NCBI GenBank assembly: GCA_020638575.1 | Contig: JACKIH010000003.1 | Location: 1,159,501-1,223,500, forward strand | Direction of reading: 5' to 3' | Length of the DNA: 64,000 bases | DNA from: Rhodospirillaceae bacterium | GTDB taxonomy: Bacteria; Pseudomonadota; Alphaproteobacteria; DSM-16000; Inquilinaceae | Notes under the pieces: generated by a model | The model's input: only the letters and a program-made list of their open reading frames with translations | Database searches by the model: none | What the model was told of the DNA's origin: nothing | Translations under genes and position numbers: made by a program | Part shown: positions 59,329 through 64,000 of the stretch, one piece after another | Numbering within the stretch: the first letter of the stretch is position 1 | Layout of the letters: each line of letters opens with the position of its first letter

Positions 59329-60833
59329 AGGGACTCCAAGAATCTGAGGATCGCCGCCCGGTCGTCCGGCGCCAGCGCGGCGAAGCCGTCGCGCGCCGCC
59401 TGCGCCTCGCCGCCGTGCCACAGCACCGCTTCGGTGAGGTTGCGGGCGCGGCCGTCGTGCAGGAAGTAGGTGTGGCCGCTCACCACCTCGGTCAGGCCGA
59501 TTCCCCACAGGGGTGCCGTCCGCCATTCGCTGCCGCTGGCCTCGCCGTCCGGCCGGTGATCGGCCAACCCCTCGCCCATGTCGTGCAGCAAGAGGTCGGT
59601 GTAGGGCCAGATCTCCTGGTCCGCCAGTGCCGGCATCGGGGCGTCGGCTGCGGTGCGGAAGGTGGGGTTGTGGCAGCCGCTGCAGCCGAGATCGGCGAAC
59701 ACCTCCGCCCCGCGCACCACCTGCGGATCGTCGGCGTCGCGGCGGGCGGGCACGGCGAGCGTGCGCGTATAAAAGAGAAGGAAGGTGGTGAGCTGGGTGT
59801 CCACCTCCACCTCGCCGTCGAGCGCCCCGTGGGGGGCCGATCGGCACGTGGCCTGGGCTTCCGTACAGTCGCCGAAGGAGGCCGGCACCAGGGCCGTGGA
59901 CATGCCGATATCGCCATTGAAGGCCCCGGAGTTCTGGTCGACCAGCGTTGCCACATTGGCCTTCCAGCCGAAGCGGCCGAGCGCCACCGCGCCCAGCGAC
60001 GGGCTCTCCACCCAGTTGGGCCGGCCGGAAAGACCGTCGCCATCGGCATCGTCGGGATCGGCATTGGCGAGGATCGCGTCCTCCGGCACGGCTTCCAGCA
60101 GGCCCAGCCCGATCATCGGCGGCGCCACACGCACCGACAGCATGACGTCGGGGCTGATCGGCCCGTAGCCGAGATCGACGATGCTGTAGCCGGGCCGGCG
60201 CAGCGACGCCGTCTCACCGCCCGAAAGGTCCACCGGTATCTCCGTCCAGTCGGTGCGCAGGTGGCCTTCCGGCACCAGGCCGGGGGCTGCCAGGTCCTGG
60301 AGCTGACCGCCATAGACCGGCTCCGGCCGCGGCGGATCGCCGGCCGTCTCCCCCGGTACGCTGAGGCGCACCAGCATGGACAGCAGCGTGTCCTCGGGGA
60401 AGTTGGCTTCCGGCGGGTGGCCGCGGCCGTCCTTCAGGTGGCAGTGCTGGCAGGCGCGGGCGTTGTAGAGCGGCCCCAGCCCATCGGCACTGGCGGTCGA
60501 CGACGGTGCCACCACCCAGGCGCGGCGGAACACCGCGTTGCCGATGTTGAAGCTGGCGCGGTCGGCGAAGGTGAGGTTGGACATGGGGTGGGAGAAGGCG
60601 TTGTGGTCGGGCGTGCGGGTGGACGTGCCCTCGCCGCCCAGCAGCACCGCCAGCGCGCCGCCGGCGGATTGGCCCGTGGATTGGCCCGTGGATTGAGCAG
60701 TGGCCACCGATCCCACCGCCAGCACCGCCGCCGCCACCAGCATTGCCGGGAGGGCCAGCCGCCCGGCCGGACCGCGCCGTTCCACCGTTCGACCGTGCGA
60801 CTGTACCAGCCTGCCGCTCTCTCCCGCCCGCAT
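59325..60833 (-). CDS. Di-haem cytochrome c, DUF1111 / thiol oxidoreductase-like
   Basis: 502-aa periplasmic cytochrome with two c-type haem sites, CQHCH (128-132) and CSGCH (384-388). NARACQHCHLKDGRGHPPEA, SILANAD-type calcium-like Asp cluster (ANADPDDADGDGLSGRPNW) and TAPLWGIGLTEVVSGHTYFL are family features. An N-terminal hydrophobic segment (LPAMLVAAAVLAVGSVATAQ) exports or anchors it, followed by an STGQ repeat. The ATG at 60833 is used; a GTG at 60857 would add eight residues. Placed between two imelysins, it probably changes the redox state of iron in the periplasm. Confidence 0.9.
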   Translation of the reverse strand: MRAGESGRLVQSHGRTVERRGPAGRLALPAMLVAAAVLAVGSVATAQSTGQSTGQSAGGALAVLLGGEGTSTRTPDHNAFSHPMSNLTFADRASFNIGNAVFRRAWVVAPSSTASADGLGPLYNARACQHCHLKDGRGHPPEANFPEDTLLSMLVRLSVPGETAGDPPRPEPVYGGQLQDLAAPGLVPEGHLRTDWTEIPVDLSGGETASLRRPGYSIVDLGYGPISPDVMLSVRVAPPMIGLGLLEAVPEDAILANADPDDADGDGLSGRPNWVESPSLGAVALGRFGWKANVATLVDQNSGAFNGDIGMSTALVPASFGDCTEAQATCRSAPHGALDGEVEVDTQLTTFLLFYTRTLAVPARRDADDPQVVRGAEVFADLGCSGCHNPTFRTAADAPMPALADQEIWPYTDLLLHDMGEGLADHRPDGEASGSEWRTAPLWGIGLTEVVSGHTYFLHDGRARNLTEAVLWHGGEAQAARDGFAALAPDDRAAILRFLESL

Positions 60834-60872
60834 CTGCCCGCCTGCCTGAATCCCCACCCCTCGTCGGGCTTC

Positions 60873-62168
<1,296 letters not shown>

Positions 62169-62246
62169 GGGCGGTCGCTCCTGGCTGTCTTGGCGTTTGC
62201 TGGTGGATCTCGCCCGCGTCCACGGGCCGATGAAGCTGGTTTGCCG

Positions 62247-62777
62247 TCAATCCGGCAGATGCCGCGGCGGGGCATCCGGCCGCTCGGCCGGTCGGCGCCC
62301 GCGCGGCTGGGGTCGCCATCCGGGTGCGCTGCGGATACCGGGAGGCGCCTGGCCGAGGAGTTGGCGGCGCGTGATCATCGACAGCGGCCAGCCGGCGTCG
62401 CCCAGCTGCTTTGCCCAGCGCTCCGCCGGTGCCGTGGCCATGTGGGCTTCGGCCGGCTCCAGCAGATGCGCCAGGATCTCGCCGCCGCAGCGCCGGCAGG
62501 CCATCTGGTAGGCGGCCAGGCAATTGACCATTGCCGCCTCGATGGCATGCACCGCCGGGCACTGCGGCGCCCCGAACGACAGGGGTGCCCGCTGGCCGGT
62601 CACCATGATGCAGAACAACTCGTCGATGTCGTGGGCGGCATCGCCGATGCCCGACAGCGCGTAGGCATCCTCAAGATCGCCGAGCACCGGCCTGCGGTCG
62701 CGGTAGGCCGCCATCCAGGCCCTGGCGCTCCACACCACGAGCTGCTCGGCAGCCGACAAGTCGGTGGTTCTGAGCAT
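62247..62777 (-). CDS. Hypothetical protein leading the iron operon, Cys-rich motif
   Basis: 176-aa protein that I do not recognise. The N-terminal two-thirds look helical. Cysteines at 56, 73, 86, 94 and 97 include a CRRC pair, with His77 nearby; the arrangement could bind a metal. The last ~35 residues are Pro/Arg-rich and probably disordered. No signal peptide. It begins about 55 nt after the Fur-like box and ends 78 bp before the first imelysin, so it should be co-regulated by iron. Confidence 0.6.
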   Translation of the reverse strand: MLRTTDLSAAEQLVVWSARAWMAAYRDRRPVLGDLEDAYALSGIGDAAHDIDELFCIMVTGQRAPLSFGAPQCPAVHAIEAAMVNCLAAYQMACRRCGGEILAHLLEPAEAHMATAPAERWAKQLGDAGWPLSMITRRQLLGQAPPGIRSAPGWRPQPRGRRPAERPDAPPRHLPD

Positions 62778-62831
62778 GGGGGCCTGTTCCCTGCGCCGCG
62801 GGCTTGCCCGGTGGACGGCGGATCAACCGGA

Positions 62832-62853
62832 CAATTTGCGAATGATTTGCACT
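62832..62853. promoter_or_regulatory. Candidate Fur box upstream of the imelysin operon
   Basis: AATTTGCGAATGATTTGCACT (reverse complement includes TGCAAATCATTCGCAAA), an imperfect palindrome close to alphaproteobacterial Fur sites. It lies 55-76 nt upstream of the first gene. A TTGACG on the minus strand (62884-62889) is a possible -35 just before it. Iron-type genes downstream support the assignment. Region 62854-63030 shows nothing else. Confidence 0.6.
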
Positions 62854-63030
62854 CGCGGGACCGTCTCAGATCCGGGCGGATGCCGTCAACCGGAAAATCG
62901 ATGGCCAGGTAGCGCCGGGCGGTATCGACCCGGACCACGCGCAGTGGAGGGATCGCGGGTGGACGGCTGCCCGCGCACGCCTTGAACTTTGAGCGGCAGT
63001 CTGGCGAGTGATCGCGCTGGCCTCAGCCCC

Positions 63031-63190
63031 GGTGCTCAAGCAGGCCGAAGGGCGTTAGCGCCAACCCACAAGCGCTCAAGCAGCGCGACGCGCGGTAGTG
63101 CCAACCCACAAGCGCTCAAGCAGGCCGAAGCGCGGTAGTGCCAACCCACAAGCGCTCAAGCAGGCCGAAGACCGATAGCGCAAATCAAGA
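63031..63190. repeat. Four 40-bp tandem direct repeats
   Basis: Head-to-tail units start at 63031, 63071, 63111 and 63151. The consensus begins AGCGCTCAAGCAGGCCGAAG and ends TAGTGCCAACCCACA. Units 2 and 3 are nearly identical; unit 1 differs at a few bases and unit 4 keeps only the first half. There are no spacers, so this is not a CRISPR. The array ends 4 bp before the 3' end of tRNA-Ser. Confidence 0.85.
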
Positions 63191-63193
63191 CTC

Positions 63194-63286
63194 TGGCGGA
63201 CAGGGAGGGATTCGAACCCTCGGTACCCCTTAAAGGAGTACGACGGATTAGCAATCCGCTGGTTTAAGCCACTCACCCACCTGTCC
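63194..63286 (-). tRNA. tRNA-Ser (anticodon GCU)
   Basis: Class II tRNA on the minus strand. The acceptor stem GGACAGG pairs with CCTGTCC, discriminator G, and CCA is encoded. The anticodon loop TTGCTAA gives GCU, decoding AGC/AGU. A long variable arm and GGTTCGAATCC TψC arm are present. Promoter and terminator not identified. The 3' side faces the 40-bp repeats, the 5' side the partial gene at 63503. Confidence 0.95.
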
Positions 63287-63502
63287 GAAGCGACGGTGCT
63301 TACCATGCCCCGCTGCCGTTGCAAACCGTTCGTCTCTGCCACGGCCCGCCCCGCACGCATCCATCGCCGACGCGCATCTGGCCGGCCCGGCGTTGGGTGC
63401 TCCCCGCTGCGATCGCACCCGGCACATGGCTCTCCGGATATCGCTACTCATCGAGAAGAACCGCGCTATAGATGTATCGCAAAAATCGATCTTCCAACGA
63501 CC

Positions 63503-64000
63503 ATGACACTTCAAGACTATCTCGACTACCAGCGAACGTCGCTCGTCCGCGCCCTCGAAGACCCCTTCGGCACGGGGGTCGTTGCGGCACATGACCTGAC
63601 GTACCTCACCCGCCGGGTGGCAATGTCCAACGGCTCCGTCCACCCTCTCGGCCGGTTCCGCAACGCCGTCTTCGTGATCAACAAGAACGGCCACAAGGAG
63701 CTGTGGTGCCGCGCCCAGGCGGGTCGATACACCAACGCCTTCACCCTCTTTGCCAATACCCAGTTGGGCTTTGCCTACGACAGGGCGAAGTGCCCGGGTT
63801 ACGACGTCGACCATCTGTTCAACCGCGGCCGCGTGCGCCGCAGCCACGATCCGGCCCCGGCCGATCCCCTGGCGTTCACCCACCAGTTGCCGCCCAGCAC
63901 CTTTGTCCGGATGGTGCTGGTAAAGTCCTCCGTCAACCAGGCTTTCGGCAGCATGCTGGAAAAGGCACTGGGCACTAAGAACGACGGGGGCCGCCCCTAT
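63503..64000 (+). CDS. Unknown protein, 3' end cut by the window
   Basis: Open frame of 166 codons running off the edge. It begins MTLQDYLDYQRTSLVRALED, preceded by an AT-rich stretch with no strong ribosome site. I recognise no family. PGYDVDHLFNRGRVRRSHDP is the most distinctive segment; DHLFNRGR recalls HNH-like nuclease centres but the evidence is thin. No signal peptide at the start. The AT-rich upstream DNA (63440-63500) and its place beside a tRNA gene would fit an acquired gene. The 216 bp between the tRNA and this gene hold nothing else I can identify. Confidence 0.6.
   Translation, partial: MTLQDYLDYQRTSLVRALEDPFGTGVVAAHDLTYLTRRVAMSNGSVHPLGRFRNAVFVINKNGHKELWCRAQAGRYTNAFTLFANTQLGFAYDRAKCPGYDVDHLFNRGRVRRSHDPAPADPLAFTHQLPPSTFVRMVLVKSSVNQAFGSMLEKALGTKNDGGRPY

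Noticed and set aside
63031..63190. Possible CRISPR array
   Set aside because: The 40-bp units follow each other with no spacers, and no cas genes are present.

Overview
The window looks like chromosomal DNA from a high-GC alphaproteobacterium, most like the Rhodospirillales and relatives. The reasons are conserved neighbourhoods (priA/fsa/DUF484, ihfB-lapA-pyrF-trpF-trpB-trpA-accD-folC, dnaN-recF-gyrB, ycjX-ycjF), GTG starts in overlapping genes, and a very GC-rich third codon position. I recognise no phage, plasmid or CRISPR locus.

Layout. (1) 0.1-2.1 kb: two exported YceI proteins flank a cytochrome b561. (2) 2.1-14.4 kb: a housekeeping block of priA, fsa, DUF484, ihfB, lapA, an ornithine-cyclodeaminase-like gene, pyrF, trpFBA, accD and folC. 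(3) 14.4-24.8 kb: a Kef-type transporter facing dnaN-recF-gyrB, then ycjX-ycjF and a small HExxH protein. (4) 25-30.6 kb: a methylamine/betaine-type catabolic set (dimethylglycine-dehydrogenase-like fusion, MmgE/PrpD, non-pyrrolysine MttB homologue). (5) 30.7-38.5 kb, minus strand: hutU, hutG, a prolidase-type amidohydrolase and a complete TRAP transporter with a TetR regulator. (6) 38.7-45.5 kb: mobile-element remnants, upp, a secreted HExxH protein, argG, patatin, a low-GC exported gene and a patatin fragment. (7) 45.6-57.1 kb: a sugar/ketose system with a CUT1 ABC transporter, two DhaK, one DhaL, a triose-phosphate-isomerase homologue, a class I aldolase and a DeoR regulator. (8) 57.1-62.9 kb: an iron-uptake type operon (imelysin, di-haem protein, imelysin, DUF1513) behind a Fur-like box. 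(9) 63-64 kb: 40-bp tandem repeats, tRNA-Ser(GCU) and the start of an unknown gene.

How the genes work together. In region 7 the binding protein and two permeases would import a short polyol or ketose. DhaK/DhaL would phosphorylate it with ATP (there is no DhaM), and the isomerase and aldolase would pass it to central metabolism, probably under DeoR control from the divergent promoter at 55.05-55.39 kb. The two ATPases of this transporter carry complementary defects in their catalytic motifs, which suggests an asymmetric heterodimer. Region 8 would handle periplasmic iron under Fur control.

The least ordinary material is non-coding. Two 267-bp elements differing at one base lie in inverted orientation 24 kb apart. 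A 191-bp relative abuts one of them and has the same internal design: a 19-nt arm starting 36 nt from the end, a 50-nt loop, and a second 19-nt arm. TA-flanked elements form the last base of the stop codons of ihfB, the kef gene and upp. All of this is read directly from the sequence; the mechanism is inferred.
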